A stretch of 44,506 nucleotides of DNA from Planktomarina sp. Its GTDB lineage: Bacteria; Pseudomonadota; Alphaproteobacteria; Rhodobacterales; Rhodobacteraceae. Within the stretch, counting starts at the first letter, position 1; each line of letters starts with the position of its first letter. The translations under genes were made by a program, and so were the position numbers. Below are positions 8,423 through 17,483 of this stretch, piece after piece. The notes under the pieces are model-generated. The model worked only from the letters and a program-made list of their open reading frames with translations. It had not been told where the DNA came from and ran no database searches. The stretch covers positions 1-44,506 of the forward strand of contig JAHDCF010000022.1 of NCBI GenBank assembly GCA_020630015.1, read 5' to 3'.

Positions 8423-9089
8423 GTTCATCAAGGGGCTGGGCATCGTGACCCCCCTTGGCCCGGAGACTTCATATCGCCGCAGCCTGCAAAGGTTCGTCAA
8501 CGATGTCTGGGAACGCCTGACAGGCGACGTCATGGAAATCACAATCGATCTGGAAGAACGGGCCATCGAAAGCGCAGACGCGTTTCTGGGGGCTTCTGAC
8601 CGGGTCCACAGGCGAAGAATTCGCGAAAGTTTTGACCTTTTCTTTGGATCGGAGGCTGAAACCCGCATCGCTGACGCATTGTCCGTTGATGTGGACACCG
8701 AACTTGCGGTCGCTTTGGAGGCCAACACCAACCTGATCCGAAACATTTCAGGGCAACAGAGGCAGTTAATTGGTGCCGAGATTTTGGCAGTTTCAGAAAC
8801 GCCGCTTTCTGATCGTCTTCAACCTATCCTGAAAACAGGAACAAATCGCGCCCGACTGATCGCAAGGGATCAAGCAGGCAAGATCAATTCACGACTTTCA
8901 CAGCTTCGACATATCGGGGCAGGGGCCGAAGAATACAGCTGGTCCACGTCACGCGACGAGCGGGTCCGTGATCTGCATTCAACGCTGAACGGTCGAACAT
9001 ACGCATACGGCGAACCCACCGACGCAGAGGGCGGACAGCCCCCCGGCATCCCAATTCAGTGTCGATGCGTCGCTATCCCTAAATTCTGA
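8415..9089 (+). CDS. Minor head protein (phage Mu gpF-like)
   Basis: 224 residues. The C-terminus carries the Mu F-like signature: a Trp-Ser-Thr-Ser-Arg-Asp-Glu-Arg-Val-Arg-x-x-His block, then GxPPGIPIQCRCVAIP. The Cys-Arg-Cys ending is typical of this head morphogenesis family. The protein normally sits in the capsid interior near the portal and helps head assembly. Length is short for the family and the N-terminus is diverged. The gene overlaps the portal and is followed by the protease-scaffold gene. Confidence 0.8.
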   Translation: MAKFIKGLGIVTPLGPETSYRRSLQRFVNDVWERLTGDVMEITIDLEERAIESADAFLGASDRVHRRRIRESFDLFFGSEAETRIADALSVDVDTELAVALEANTNLIRNISGQQRQLIGAEILAVSETPLSDRLQPILKTGTNRARLIARDQAGKINSRLSQLRHIGAGAEEYSWSTSRDERVRDLHSTLNGRTYAYGEPTDAEGGQPPGIPIQCRCVAIPKF

Positions 9090-9098
9090 GGGCTTTCA

Positions 9099-10232
9099 AT
9101 GAAAACTCAACTTGGCTTTGCCGGGTCGGTCAACATGTCCGACGCGAAGGCAAACGATGATGGTGCGATCGTATTGAATGCGGTCCCCATGCGTTCGGGC
9201 GATTATGAATATCTTGGCCTTGAAGTCTGGGGTTCAGAGGAACGCGGATATCGCTGGGACGATGTTCTGATCGGCCACGTCAAAGACAAAGACGTTCGCA
9301 AGATTTTGGGCCAGTTTGAAGGCTTGGCCATCACCGACGATCACTGGTTTATTCCTGTGGGTGAACGCAACGAATACGGCGTCGGCACGATCCTGCAAAA
9401 TGGAAAGTTTGGCAAAGACGGATACGTCACAACCCGTGCGAGTATCCACGACCCCAAAACCATCCTGAAGATTCAAAACGGTTCCGCAGAGGAACTTTCC
9501 ATCGGCTTCATGTCCAAGATTGTTTGGAACGAAAACAAAGCCGATGGCGAACCCGATTTCTACATCACCGCAATCGAACTCAATCACGTAGCGGTGGTGG
9601 AGGAAGGACGCGCCGGGCCTGACGCTCGGCTGTCGCACCACAAATCCCGAAAACCGGAGAAACCAATGAAAACGATTGTCATCAATGGCAAGTCGTTCGA
9701 GGTCGAGGACGCGGTAGCTGACGATCACGCACAGCTTGCCAATGCGAACAAGACTTTGACCGATACTGTCGAAGCAAAAGACGTCGAAATCACTGACCTG
9801 CAAAATGGCAAAGCCAAGGCAGAGGGTGAACGCGACGTCGCACTGGCACAACTTCAAAACACAAAAGCAAAGCTGGAAAATTCAGCCGCTGATGTGGAAG
9901 CGAAAGCCGCAGAACTTGCAAATGCACACTCTGAATTCCTGACCGACTTGCAGGCCCTTGGCCACAGCACAGACGGTTTGGAATTGGGCAAATACGACCG
10001 CATCGCAAAGATGGTCGAAATCCTAAACAGCATGAAGGTCAAGGTCGCAGACGATGCGTCCGAAGAGGTTGTTCAGCACGTTTGGAACACCGCCAAAACA
10101 CTGGCCCCGAAATCAACCGGCAAATCTGCGCTGGACGACATCAATCCCGATCCGTCCGTCGAAATGTCTCACGCACAACGCGCAGAGGCAAACCGAAACG
10201 CTTTCTTTGCCCCAACTCAAAAGGAGGCCTAA
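9099..10232 (+). CDS. DUF2213-type prohead protease fused to scaffold domain
   Basis: 377 residues, GAGGG before the ATG. Residues 1-185 resemble DUF2213 maturation proteases: a TDDHW segment, EELSIGF (candidate catalytic Ser region) and LNHVAVVEEGRAGPDARL (conserved His and end motif). From about residue 190 the protein is a long Ala/Glu/Lys coiled coil (about 225-285), as in scaffolds. It would assemble inside the prohead, guide capsid formation, then cleave itself and partners. A second start inside the gene at 9666 matches the beginning of the scaffold part. Confidence 0.78.
   Translation: MKTQLGFAGSVNMSDAKANDDGAIVLNAVPMRSGDYEYLGLEVWGSEERGYRWDDVLIGHVKDKDVRKILGQFEGLAITDDHWFIPVGERNEYGVGTILQNGKFGKDGYVTTRASIHDPKTILKIQNGSAEELSIGFMSKIVWNENKADGEPDFYITAIELNHVAVVEEGRAGPDARLSHHKSRKPEKPMKTIVINGKSFEVEDAVADDHAQLANANKTLTDTVEAKDVEITDLQNGKAKAEGERDVALAQLQNTKAKLENSAADVEAKAAELANAHSEFLTDLQALGHSTDGLELGKYDRIAKMVEILNSMKVKVADDASEEVVQHVWNTAKTLAPKSTGKSALDDINPDPSVEMSHAQRAEANRNAFFAPTQKEA
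9666..10232 (+). CDS. Nested scaffold protein from internal start (predicted)
   Basis: An in-frame ATG at 9666 is preceded by GGAGA at the right distance (5 bases), exactly at the boundary between the protease and coiled-coil parts of the longer protein. Initiation here gives a 188-residue scaffold lacking the protease, the arrangement of lambda C/Nu3 and many other phages. Not proven by sequence alone. Confidence 0.55.
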   Translation: MKTIVINGKSFEVEDAVADDHAQLANANKTLTDTVEAKDVEITDLQNGKAKAEGERDVALAQLQNTKAKLENSAADVEAKAAELANAHSEFLTDLQALGHSTDGLELGKYDRIAKMVEILNSMKVKVADDASEEVVQHVWNTAKTLAPKSTGKSALDDINPDPSVEMSHAQRAEANRNAFFAPTQKEA

Positions 10233-10235
10233 GCG

Positions 10236-10907
10236 ATGGGTGTTTTTGAATTTTCAGCATGGCCAAACTTTCAGGATCGCTACGTTGCCCACCCCGGCAA
10301 GATGCACGACCTGACTGACATTGAAGGTCACAGCCACGTACCAGAGGGCGGCCCCGGCGTTTATGGCCGGATGCACGTTCGCGGAGTTTCTGGGCATTCT
10401 GCGACCAACGCAGCCCTGAACATCGGCGAACGGTATTACACGGCAAACGACAGCTGCTCACTGCCTGACCTTAACGGCACGCACCTGATCAACCGCGCGA
10501 CTGGCAACACCTATGCGACCGATGGCATTGCTCTGCCTCTGGACGCTGCGGGTCTGTTGATCCCGGTCGGTGTCGGCATCTGGACCGAATGGAACGCCAA
10601 CATGAACGCAAGCCTAGCGCAGCCGTTCGGCCTTGGCGAACACTGCTATCAACCCGCCCATTGTGGCGAATTGAGCGTGGCGACCGAAGGAAATATCTGG
10701 GCCTATTGCGAAACCGACATGGAAGTCGGCGACGAAGTTTGGTTCCGCACAAATGTTCCGGCTGCAAACCTGACCGATGGCGTTTCGCTGTTGGGTGGCT
10801 TTGCCAACGCCGGTGGCGCTGACTTCCAGCAATTCCTTGGTGGAACAGTGTTCCGTCCGGGTCCTGCTGGCGGTGCCTTTGTTCTCAATCTGAATATGGA
10901 GGCTTAA
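10236..10907 (+). CDS. Structural cement / capsid decoration protein (Gp24-like)
   Basis: 223 residues, AGGAGG upstream. Beta-rich with many Gly, Asn and short hydrophobic strands and no catalytic motif. In DUF1073-DUF2213-DUF2184 head cassettes the gene between the protease and the major capsid protein encodes a cement protein that binds the capsid surface, and the sequence style fits. The call rests largely on this synteny. Eight His and four Cys are notable for a capsid protein. Confidence 0.65.
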   Translation: MGVFEFSAWPNFQDRYVAHPGKMHDLTDIEGHSHVPEGGPGVYGRMHVRGVSGHSATNAALNIGERYYTANDSCSLPDLNGTHLINRATGNTYATDGIALPLDAAGLLIPVGVGIWTEWNANMNASLAQPFGLGEHCYQPAHCGELSVATEGNIWAYCETDMEVGDEVWFRTNVPAANLTDGVSLLGGFANAGGADFQQFLGGTVFRPGPAGGAFVLNLNMEA

Positions 10908-10910
10908 CCA

Positions 10911-12011
10911 ATGCCCCTTGATATCCGCTTCACGCGGTCGGCTGTTGACGTTGTCAACATGGCGAATTCCGCGATCCGCTCAGGTTCAGCAAAAGATCAG
11001 ACAGACTGGTCACGCGAACTGATGCAAAACTCTGGTGCCTTGGAATATCTGGCCCAACGCATGCAAAACGGCATCACCACAGACACGGAACTTATGGGCC
11101 GTATCTTGGCGATCCGCTGTATCGAAATCATCGATGAATGCATCAAAGACCGCAAACCGCTGTTCTTCTTGGATATGTTCCGCGACCGTGGTTTGTTCCG
11201 TCAGATCCAGCCGGGCCGCATGACCTTTATGCAACAGATCATGGATTACGCCGCTGGCGAAGTTCGTGTTCTGGGCGATAAGGTCGACGACCTTCCAACA
11301 ACAGGCGGTCGTTCGAAAGAAACCAAAATCAAAAAAGCCAAATACGTCGGCAAGTCTGTCGAATACGGTTTGTTTGAACAGTGGGAAGCGTCTTGCGAAG
11401 GTCGTGACCTATTGGCAGAGCGCTTGCGCGACGCCATGGTGGACTTCGACGAATTCTTCAACTGGTTCATTGCGAACGGCATGCCTTTGCACGATCTTTA
11501 TGGCTTGCAGGGCAATCCAGATATCCCAACCAAAACGGTTGTTGCATCTGCTGACAATGCACCTGCAACAGATTGGCCAAACAAGACACCAGAAGAAATT
11601 CTGTATGACCTGAACGTCATGGCCGATGTGGCTTATGCTGGTTCGAACTGTAACGTTCGCCCAGACACGATCCTGTTGTCTATGCTGCGTTACCGTTATC
11701 TGTCGACAACGCTGATGGGTACGCAGGCAACACCTGTCCTGAAACAGCACTTGGCCGACGTGGAATGTGCAGGTTTGGGTGGTTTGACCAACTTCATTCC
11801 GTTTGAGCCATATGATCAGGCGGGTCCAGGCGACACCCCAATCGCGATGGTTGGTTCATTCGATCGGGGAACCATTGAACTGCCAATCATGGCCCCGATG
11901 CAGCTGGCACCGATGTATCACGGTCTGCATTGGAAAATTCCTTTGATCGGCGCGGTTGGTTCCGTGTGCGTGAAAAAGGAAGGTCGTTACTACGAATGGC
12001 AGGGGATTTGA
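10911..12011 (+). CDS. Major capsid protein (DUF2184-like, HK97 fold)
   Basis: 366 residues, GGAGG upstream. Features fitting DUF2184 capsid proteins: a helical N-terminal region, a central part with NVRPDTILLSMLRYRYLSTT, and a C-terminal part ending in hydrophobic strands (MAPMQLAPMYHGLHWKIPLI) before a Gly-rich end. It would form the icosahedral shell. Codon use here is more T-rich (CTG/TTG, GGT) than in the neighbours, common for highly expressed capsid genes. Follows the cement gene by 3 bp. Confidence 0.8.
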   Translation: MPLDIRFTRSAVDVVNMANSAIRSGSAKDQTDWSRELMQNSGALEYLAQRMQNGITTDTELMGRILAIRCIEIIDECIKDRKPLFFLDMFRDRGLFRQIQPGRMTFMQQIMDYAAGEVRVLGDKVDDLPTTGGRSKETKIKKAKYVGKSVEYGLFEQWEASCEGRDLLAERLRDAMVDFDEFFNWFIANGMPLHDLYGLQGNPDIPTKTVVASADNAPATDWPNKTPEEILYDLNVMADVAYAGSNCNVRPDTILLSMLRYRYLSTTLMGTQATPVLKQHLADVECAGLGGLTNFIPFEPYDQAGPGDTPIAMVGSFDRGTIELPIMAPMQLAPMYHGLHWKIPLIGAVGSVCVKKEGRYYEWQGI

Positions 12012-12014
12012 TCC

Positions 12015-12455
12015 ATGAAATATCAACTGAAAGCACGAAACACAGTTTCTTTCATGGTGAACACCTCGGAAATCATTGATCGCAAGGTCAATGGCGAAGT
12101 GATCAAAACCTACAAGGACGCTGCATCAATCACCACCGTTACCCTTCAAGTCGGGTCCGGTGAATTGAAAGCCGATGAAAAGGTTCTCAAGGCTTTGGCA
12201 GAGTTGCCGACGTTCTTAGCCATGGTTGCCGAGGGTGATTTGTTCATCGAGGGTGACGAAGGTTTGGCAAAACTTCACAACAGCAAGAATGCTGTGAAGT
12301 CTGCACGACAAGAGCGCCTAATGGCCGAACAGAAACGCCGCAAGGAACTTTCTGACCAGAAAGCCGAGAGCGCTGACGAACTCGCTGCAACAAAAGCCGA
12401 ATTGGCCGAGTTGAAGAAAGAGTTCAAAGCATTCCAAAAGGCGGTCGGTGAATGA
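12015..12455 (+). CDS. Hypothetical head-region protein with C-terminal coiled coil
   Basis: 146 residues. The N-terminal half is beta/alpha mixed; residues about 95-146 are a Lys/Glu/Ala-rich coiled coil. Directly after the capsid gene and coupled to the next gene (ATGA at 12452). Probably a head or head-tail junction component by position; the family is not recognised. Confidence 0.65.
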   Translation: MKYQLKARNTVSFMVNTSEIIDRKVNGEVIKTYKDAASITTVTLQVGSGELKADEKVLKALAELPTFLAMVAEGDLFIEGDEGLAKLHNSKNAVKSARQERLMAEQKRRKELSDQKAESADELAATKAELAELKKEFKAFQKAVGE

Positions 12456-12685
12456 TGCGTGTCACCAACGATTCAAAGCGGGTGGTTAATCTGGGAGGCA
12501 GGGTTTCCCTTGCCCCCGGTAAATCCATTGCCATTGCGGCAGATGCGATGTGGCTGACACGTTCGCCTTTGTTCAAGGCGTATGTGAAAGACAAAACCCT
12601 TTCGGTCTATGATGGTAAGCCTGCAAAACAAAAGCTGGACGCGAAGGCCCCGAAGGCCGACGCTAAGGAAAAGCTGACAGCCTGA
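12452..12685 (+). CDS. Small hypothetical protein
   Basis: 77 residues, start coupled to the previous stop. The first 55 residues look like a small beta domain; the end is a Lys/Ala/Asp-rich disordered tail. Position between capsid and neck genes suggests a minor head or neck part. Not recognised. Confidence 0.62.
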   Translation: MMRVTNDSKRVVNLGGRVSLAPGKSIAIAADAMWLTRSPLFKAYVKDKTLSVYDGKPAKQKLDAKAPKADAKEKLTA

Positions 12686-13173
12686 TGGATTGCGACCTTG
12701 ATTGGTTCTTAGGTACGCCCTTTGGGGCGTGCTATACCGACTGCATATCTGATGATATCTATGACGCGTTTCTGTGTCTGGCAGAAGATAAACTCTGTTC
12801 AGTGAAGAAATGGTGCCCCAAGGTCTACAAGCTGGCCTTGGCAATTCAGATTGCGTTGATGCTGGAAACGTCACCTTATTCCAGCAAGAAATCTCAAGTT
12901 TCTGTGGCGTCCGAAAACCCAACCGGCAAAATCGCCGTGGTCAAAAAAGACAAGGTTTACGACGTCGAGCGCGAATATGTCATGACAGACGTGGATCGCG
13001 AAACAGCTGCGGCATCCCCTGCGGCTATGCTGGCGGACATCATTGACCGATGCAAAGCCCCTGCAATGATTGGCGCGCGTTTGGTTCGCAGTCATCCACC
13101 ATCCTGCGGATGTGGTCGATGCAAGGGCAAAGGCGTGCCGTTCCTTAATATTGGCGACAAGGCTGACACTTGA
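12685..13173 (+). CDS. Cys-rich head-tail adaptor (DUF4054-like, tentative)
   Basis: 162 residues, start overlapping the previous stop (TGATG). The helical segment around residues 45-60 (YKLALAIQIALML) resembles the alanine-rich helix of DUF4054-type connector proteins that bind the portal. Ten cysteines, including a C-terminal CGCGRCKGKG motif that looks able to bind metal, are unusual for an adaptor. The gene lies where the first head-completion protein is expected. Medium confidence in the role, high that it is a gene. Confidence 0.55.
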   Translation: MDCDLDWFLGTPFGACYTDCISDDIYDAFLCLAEDKLCSVKKWCPKVYKLALAIQIALMLETSPYSSKKSQVSVASENPTGKIAVVKKDKVYDVEREYVMTDVDRETAAASPAAMLADIIDRCKAPAMIGARLVRSHPPSCGCGRCKGKGVPFLNIGDKADT

Positions 13174-13616
13174 ACAAGGTCAAACGCCGGGTTGATCGCT
13201 TCAAGGAAATTAAACGCGACATCGCGGCGATGAACGGGGCAAAGGTTGGATACCTTAGAGAGACCACCGGGCCCCAGGCATACGAAAACGGCCTGACCTT
13301 GGCATCAAACGCGTTGATCCAAGAAAAGGGAACACAGCACATTCCGCCGCGCCCGTTCATGAATACGGGCTTCAACAGGTACGTTTCAAAGAAAACCGCG
13401 ATCGCAAAGGCAGTGCGTGCGGTTGTTGAGCAAAAGATCAGCCCAAAGGCTGGTGACACCCGTCTGGGTGTCCTGCTGCAAAGCGAAATTCAAAAGGCGA
13501 TAACCGGCGGCGGATTTGCCCCGAACAAGCCCAGCACGATCAAGCGCAAAGGATCTTCGCGGCCTTTGGTTGATACCGGAAAACTTCGACAAGGCGTTGA
13601 TGTGAGGCCCAAATGA
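13170..13616 (+). CDS. HK97 gp10 / Mu G-like tail-completion protein (tentative)
   Basis: 148 residues from a TTG at 13170 that overlaps the previous stop (TTGA); an ATG at 13230 would give 128 residues. IPPRPFMNTGFNRY near residue 58 and a C-terminal PLVDTGKLRQGVDVR (target-like VDTG...L) are the hallmarks of the HK97 gp10/Mu virion-morphogenesis group, which terminate the head-tail joint. Basic overall. Confidence 0.7.
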   Translation: MNKVKRRVDRFKEIKRDIAAMNGAKVGYLRETTGPQAYENGLTLASNALIQEKGTQHIPPRPFMNTGFNRYVSKKTAIAKAVRAVVEQKISPKAGDTRLGVLLQSEIQKAITGGGFAPNKPSTIKRKGSSRPLVDTGKLRQGVDVRPK

Positions 13617-14269
13617 CCGAACGTTCTGATCGATACTGGTCGCGGCCTCGCGGCTTATACAACCAAGCGCCAGTGATGAACCCGCCAAAGGGTCAGAACG
13701 CAAACAACGCTTGGCATGCGATCGAACATCTTGGGCACGCTTTCGAAATTGAAGTGTACCCAACATCCGGCACATGGAACACAGGCAAGGAATCCGATAA
13801 GTGCGACGGTCGCTTTGACCCGGGCAAGCCTTGTGTGGCCTGTGTTTGGGGATTGATCCAGCCGGATCGCGGAAGTGGGCCCGGCGCAGGTTCAGCAAGA
13901 TTGATCACCGAACCCGGCGGCGAATGGTCAGAGGGCCGGATCATTGTTCACCTTTACAGCCACGCGCCCGAAAACCTGCGCGAAGCCTGCAAAAAACCTG
14001 ACGTGTTTCCAGATGGTATCCGCCTGATCGGACCAGACTTCGACGGGACACACGACAGGCAGAACTTTTCCACGATCATCCGCTGGAAGGGCCGACGCTG
14101 GAAAATTCTGTCGATCATGGACCTTTTTGAAGGCGGCGACGAGGATTTGCACAAAGACTGCCCCGCGGTTTACCGCGCAATCTGTGGTCTGCATGAGGAT
14201 CGCAGCCACGAACGTGAGGCGACGCCAGAAACAGCGCAGGGCGAAACTGTCTGGGTTTCATCCCAATGA
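13613..14269 (+). CDS. Hypothetical neck-region protein
   Basis: 218 residues, coupled start (ATGA). Trp-rich and Cys-containing (CDGRF...CVACVW), with a predicted beta-rich middle (IIVHLYSHAPENL; TIIRWKGRRWKIL). Lies between the gp10-like gene and the neck-terminator candidate, so probably a head-tail connector part. Not recognised as a family. Confidence 0.65.
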   Translation: MTERSDRYWSRPRGLYNQAPVMNPPKGQNANNAWHAIEHLGHAFEIEVYPTSGTWNTGKESDKCDGRFDPGKPCVACVWGLIQPDRGSGPGAGSARLITEPGGEWSEGRIIVHLYSHAPENLREACKKPDVFPDGIRLIGPDFDGTHDRQNFSTIIRWKGRRWKILSIMDLFEGGDEDLHKDCPAVYRAICGLHEDRSHEREATPETAQGETVWVSSQ

Positions 14270-15015
14270 GTTTCGATTTTAACGCCTTCAAGTGCTATCA
14301 AGACCTTCTTGGTGCCACTGATGAACAGCTTTGCCTATTGCTTGCACGAGGCTGCACTGACGCGCCTCTGGTAAGTTATCAGGACGCCTTCACAGCCCTT
14401 TTGGTGCGTGTCTTTGGTTTGGCCACTGGTATCCCTTGGGTCCGCGCTTACGAACAGGGCCACCGGCCGGATGAGGCGGCCACAGGTGTCCATGACGGTC
14501 AGTATGGCACCATCCATATGCTGTCGTTTGAGCAGGCCATGTCCGAGCCACTGCGCACATGGGAACTGCCAGAAAACGAACAAGACATCTGCGAATGTAT
14601 CGCTCTGCATGGGAAATACACTTTCCAGCTTGACGTTTATCGCGATGCGGGTGCGGCGGTTCGCTGCCCACAAGGCGAAGCGGTCCAACGCCCCACAGGA
14701 TCGGCCATTGATGTTTTGATGCGCCTTCTGCTGCGGATGCAATTCAATATTTTTAGGGACGCATTGCAGGAACGCTGCATTCAATACGGATCGCGGCCAA
14801 TCCAAGGCATTCAAAATATCCCCGAACTTGTCAAAGAAACTTGGGAATCACGGGCGACAGCAAATCTGGAATTGTTCGCTAGCCCGTCGACATCGATGCA
14901 GCTGCCTGCTGCGTCGAACTATTGCGAAATCCCTCTCGAATTATGCGCCCCGGACGATGTGCCGGTGCCTGAACCCACGGTGTGCAAAAAGCGCGCCTAT
15001 GACTGCAAGGAGTGA
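14266..15015 (+). CDS. Neck/tail terminator protein (LIC_12616/gp12-like, tentative)
   Basis: 249 residues, coupled to the previous gene (ATGA). The gene just before a DUF3383 sheath usually encodes the neck terminator, and the central alpha/beta part with a Glu-Ser-Arg-x-x-Ala-x-Leu segment (about residue 205) fits loosely. Eleven cysteines, most in the last 60 residues. It would cap the tail tube and sheath at the neck. Confidence 0.5.
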   Translation: MSFDFNAFKCYQDLLGATDEQLCLLLARGCTDAPLVSYQDAFTALLVRVFGLATGIPWVRAYEQGHRPDEAATGVHDGQYGTIHMLSFEQAMSEPLRTWELPENEQDICECIALHGKYTFQLDVYRDAGAAVRCPQGEAVQRPTGSAIDVLMRLLLRMQFNIFRDALQERCIQYGSRPIQGIQNIPELVKETWESRATANLELFASPSTSMQLPAASNYCEIPLELCAPDDVPVPEPTVCKKRAYDCKE

Positions 15016-15020
15016 CCCAA

Positions 15021-16433
15021 ATGGTCGATTGCCCACAGGTGTGTAACGCCGATTTGCGGCAGGACGTCATGTCATCTTACACGGCGCTGGACCTTACCAA
15101 CGTCATTGATCGAACATGTAACGAACTGCTTTTCCTGACCGATGACGCAGGTCTAAACGATGTGACAGACGCCACTTCCGGCGCTTGGTTGGATAACGGC
15201 ACAGGCCGCACCCAACTGCTCACATCCATGGATGAAGTGCGGATGCACTATCTGCCATCCTCTGAAACCTTCAAGGCTGCCGCCCAATACTTCCGCCAAG
15301 TTGGCGAACGTGGTCTTGCGCCTTATTTTATCGTTGGTTTCTGGGACAAGGCAGGTGGCGAAAGCGCCGCAACAGCGCTTGATCTGATCAGCGAATGTCA
15401 GGCTTGTTTCTGTCACGTAACCGCGGTTCATGCTGACACCACAGGCGCAAACCTGATGGATGGCGCAGACTATGCGGCCATTTACAACTGGGCCGATATC
15501 AACGGCAAAATCGCTTACCTCGATTCCATCGATGTGAAAAACGAGGATCCGTCTGATGCAACGTCCTTTAAGGGCCAGATGTATGCCTTGGGTCTCAAAG
15601 ACCATTGGATGCATTACGTTCAGAAGCGCTGCCAAAAGGCGATTGATCCAGTAACCGGTGAGGTTCTTTTGTTTGCCAACGGCGACCCGGTTGTGGACTA
15701 TTTGGGCGCAGCTGTTCTTGACGATAACGGCGACCCGGTGATTTCAGACGGTACAGTCGAAATGACTGAGGCGGTTTGCGATTATCATTCATTCTTGGCA
15801 GCCGGATGGATCGCAAACGTTGACCTGTCACAGCTGAACAGCGGTTATGATATGGCTTACAAGCCACAAGGTGGCGAAGGCTGGATCGGTATTCCTGCTG
15901 GGAACTGGACAAACGCGCAGGTTTCAAACGTCACAGGTACGCAGATCGATGGCACCTTGAACACGTTCAACAACGGCCATGCGAATATGTATATCCGCAC
16001 CGGTGGCGGTGTTGGTATTTTCTCAGGCACAACCATTGGTGGTCGTTCGATCTTCAAGGTTCATCTGGATAAGTGGCTGCGCCAGCAACAGCAAGACGCG
16101 ATGGCGAATATGTTCTTCCGTTACCGTCGCTTGCCGTTCGACAATGCGCGCGGTCGGGCGCTGATCTTAAACGCCTTCACTGCACCAATGCGATTGGCCC
16201 AAGCGAACGGACATTTCACGAATGACCCACAGAATTGGGAAGAGGGTGGATATATCCGCCGTGGGATCGGTTGGGTTGTTCGAAACGTGGACTTTTCTGC
16301 GCCAAGCCCCACCGAAAAACGTGACCGAAAGTTCCCGGTACTTCGCGGGTGCTACGTCTGCGCCGGTTCCGGGATTTTCGTTCCGATTGAACTCTGTGTG
16401 ATTTCTGACCCAACCCAACTGATCGGAGTGTAA
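15021..16433 (+). CDS. Contractile tail sheath protein (DUF3383-like)
   Basis: 470 residues from the ATG at 15021, 8 bases after AAGGAG; a GTG at 15012 is possible but lies inside that site. Domain order fits a sheath: an N-terminal alpha/beta part (about 1-130), a central insertion domain, and a C-terminal part with a long helical stretch (about 340-390: KVHLDKWLRQQQQD) and terminal strands. Followed directly by a tube-like gene, the order of all contractile tails. This gene makes the phage a myovirus. Eleven Cys. Confidence 0.78.
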   Translation: MVDCPQVCNADLRQDVMSSYTALDLTNVIDRTCNELLFLTDDAGLNDVTDATSGAWLDNGTGRTQLLTSMDEVRMHYLPSSETFKAAAQYFRQVGERGLAPYFIVGFWDKAGGESAATALDLISECQACFCHVTAVHADTTGANLMDGADYAAIYNWADINGKIAYLDSIDVKNEDPSDATSFKGQMYALGLKDHWMHYVQKRCQKAIDPVTGEVLLFANGDPVVDYLGAAVLDDNGDPVISDGTVEMTEAVCDYHSFLAAGWIANVDLSQLNSGYDMAYKPQGGEGWIGIPAGNWTNAQVSNVTGTQIDGTLNTFNNGHANMYIRTGGGVGIFSGTTIGGRSIFKVHLDKWLRQQQQDAMANMFFRYRRLPFDNARGRALILNAFTAPMRLAQANGHFTNDPQNWEEGGYIRRGIGWVVRNVDFSAPSPTEKRDRKFPVLRGCYVCAGSGIFVPIELCVISDPTQLIGV

Positions 16434-16437
16434 GGCA

Positions 16438-16905
16438 ATGGCGACTTGTGAACAAATTGAAGTAATCGCCAGCGGCGACCTACTTTTGACATGGGAACCG
16501 GTGGGCGAAATCAAGGGTTTTGCTGATGGGTCTGATGCATTCATGTTTGAGCCCAACGATGAAACACGTGTGACGCTAAATATGGCGTCCGACGGTTCGG
16601 GTGGTTCAATCTCTGGCAATCAGCGAAATGACGGGATTGTCACGGTGAAGTTGAAGCCGGGCGTTCTTTCTGCCGAAACCTTGTGGAACATCTGGTACAA
16701 CGGTGACAAATTCACCAAAGGCACCATGACAGCCACGAGCATTCGCAACGGTCGGACCTTTACATTCGATTGTGCAGGTCTTTCTATCGTGCCGGGTTGG
16801 CAGATGGGAGACGAAGCCCCCGACAGCTATGATTTTGAATTCTGGGTGTCTGATGTGGACTTCACCGGAAGTCAGGGTTTTGTCACTAACTCTGTGAACG
16901 CCTGA
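16438..16905 (+). CDS. Tail tube protein (DUF3277-like)
   Basis: 155 residues. Beta-barrel-like pattern with SDAFMFEPNDE near residue 30, a Gly/Ser-rich loop, and a late PDSYDFEFWVSDVDF strand, as in DUF3277 tube proteins. Follows the sheath gene by 4 bp and overlaps the next start (TGATG). It would form the inner tube through which DNA passes. Confidence 0.75.
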   Translation: MATCEQIEVIASGDLLLTWEPVGEIKGFADGSDAFMFEPNDETRVTLNMASDGSGGSISGNQRNDGIVTVKLKPGVLSAETLWNIWYNGDKFTKGTMTATSIRNGRTFTFDCAGLSIVPGWQMGDEAPDSYDFEFWVSDVDFTGSQGFVTNSVNA

Positions 16906-17483
16906 TGGACATATTCGCAATGATGAACGCTTGGGAGGTTTCGCCTCTCAAGCCGATGGGCGGATCCAAAACCGTCTTTGAACGCGAGATTGAAGGCGGT
17001 CGGTATCGCTTTGACATGACCGATATTCGCGCCCGTCGCCGCATGGCGCAAAAAGCAACAGGTCATTTTAAGCATTTTGCATCCACCGTTTTTGCGGGGA
17101 TGGCTGGTGCTGAACTCGATCTGTTCGTCCAGGACGACAATGAAGGCTTTCGTTTGAACCTGACAGAAGAAAACATGCCACGCGCAATCGAATTGCTGAA
17201 AGGTGCGGCACCAGACATCTTGGATGGAATTGCAGATGACAGCCTGAACGATTTCATTGATGAACTGGTCGGGCATGCGTTCTTTTTCATCAATGGCGAA
17301 TACAAGTCACTGGCGAACGATGAAGTCGCCGAGGCTGCGTTCGGCGATGATCTGACACTGTTTTACCCCGTTGCCCTCTGCGTCTTGGAGGTGAACACGA
17401 AAGCCGGTTTTTTTATGAAACTCTTTCGCGGGTTCGTATCGGAGAAATCCGAGACCGAAAAATCCGAAGTCGTCTCGGACTAG
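16905..17483 (+). CDS. Tail assembly chaperone, zero-frame product (G-like)
   Basis: 192 residues ending at TAG 17481-17483. Acidic and helical, placed between tube and tape measure, the position of tail assembly chaperones that coat the tape measure during assembly. In lambda and most phages this gene has a frameshifted longer form. Here the slippery heptamer T-TTT-TTT lies at 17408-17414 in the right register, about 70 bases before the stop. Confidence 0.82.
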   Translation: MDIFAMMNAWEVSPLKPMGGSKTVFEREIEGGRYRFDMTDIRARRRMAQKATGHFKHFASTVFAGMAGAELDLFVQDDNEGFRLNLTEENMPRAIELLKGAAPDILDGIADDSLNDFIDELVGHAFFFINGEYKSLANDEVAEAAFGDDLTLFYPVALCVLEVNTKAGFFMKLFRGFVSEKSETEKSEVVSD

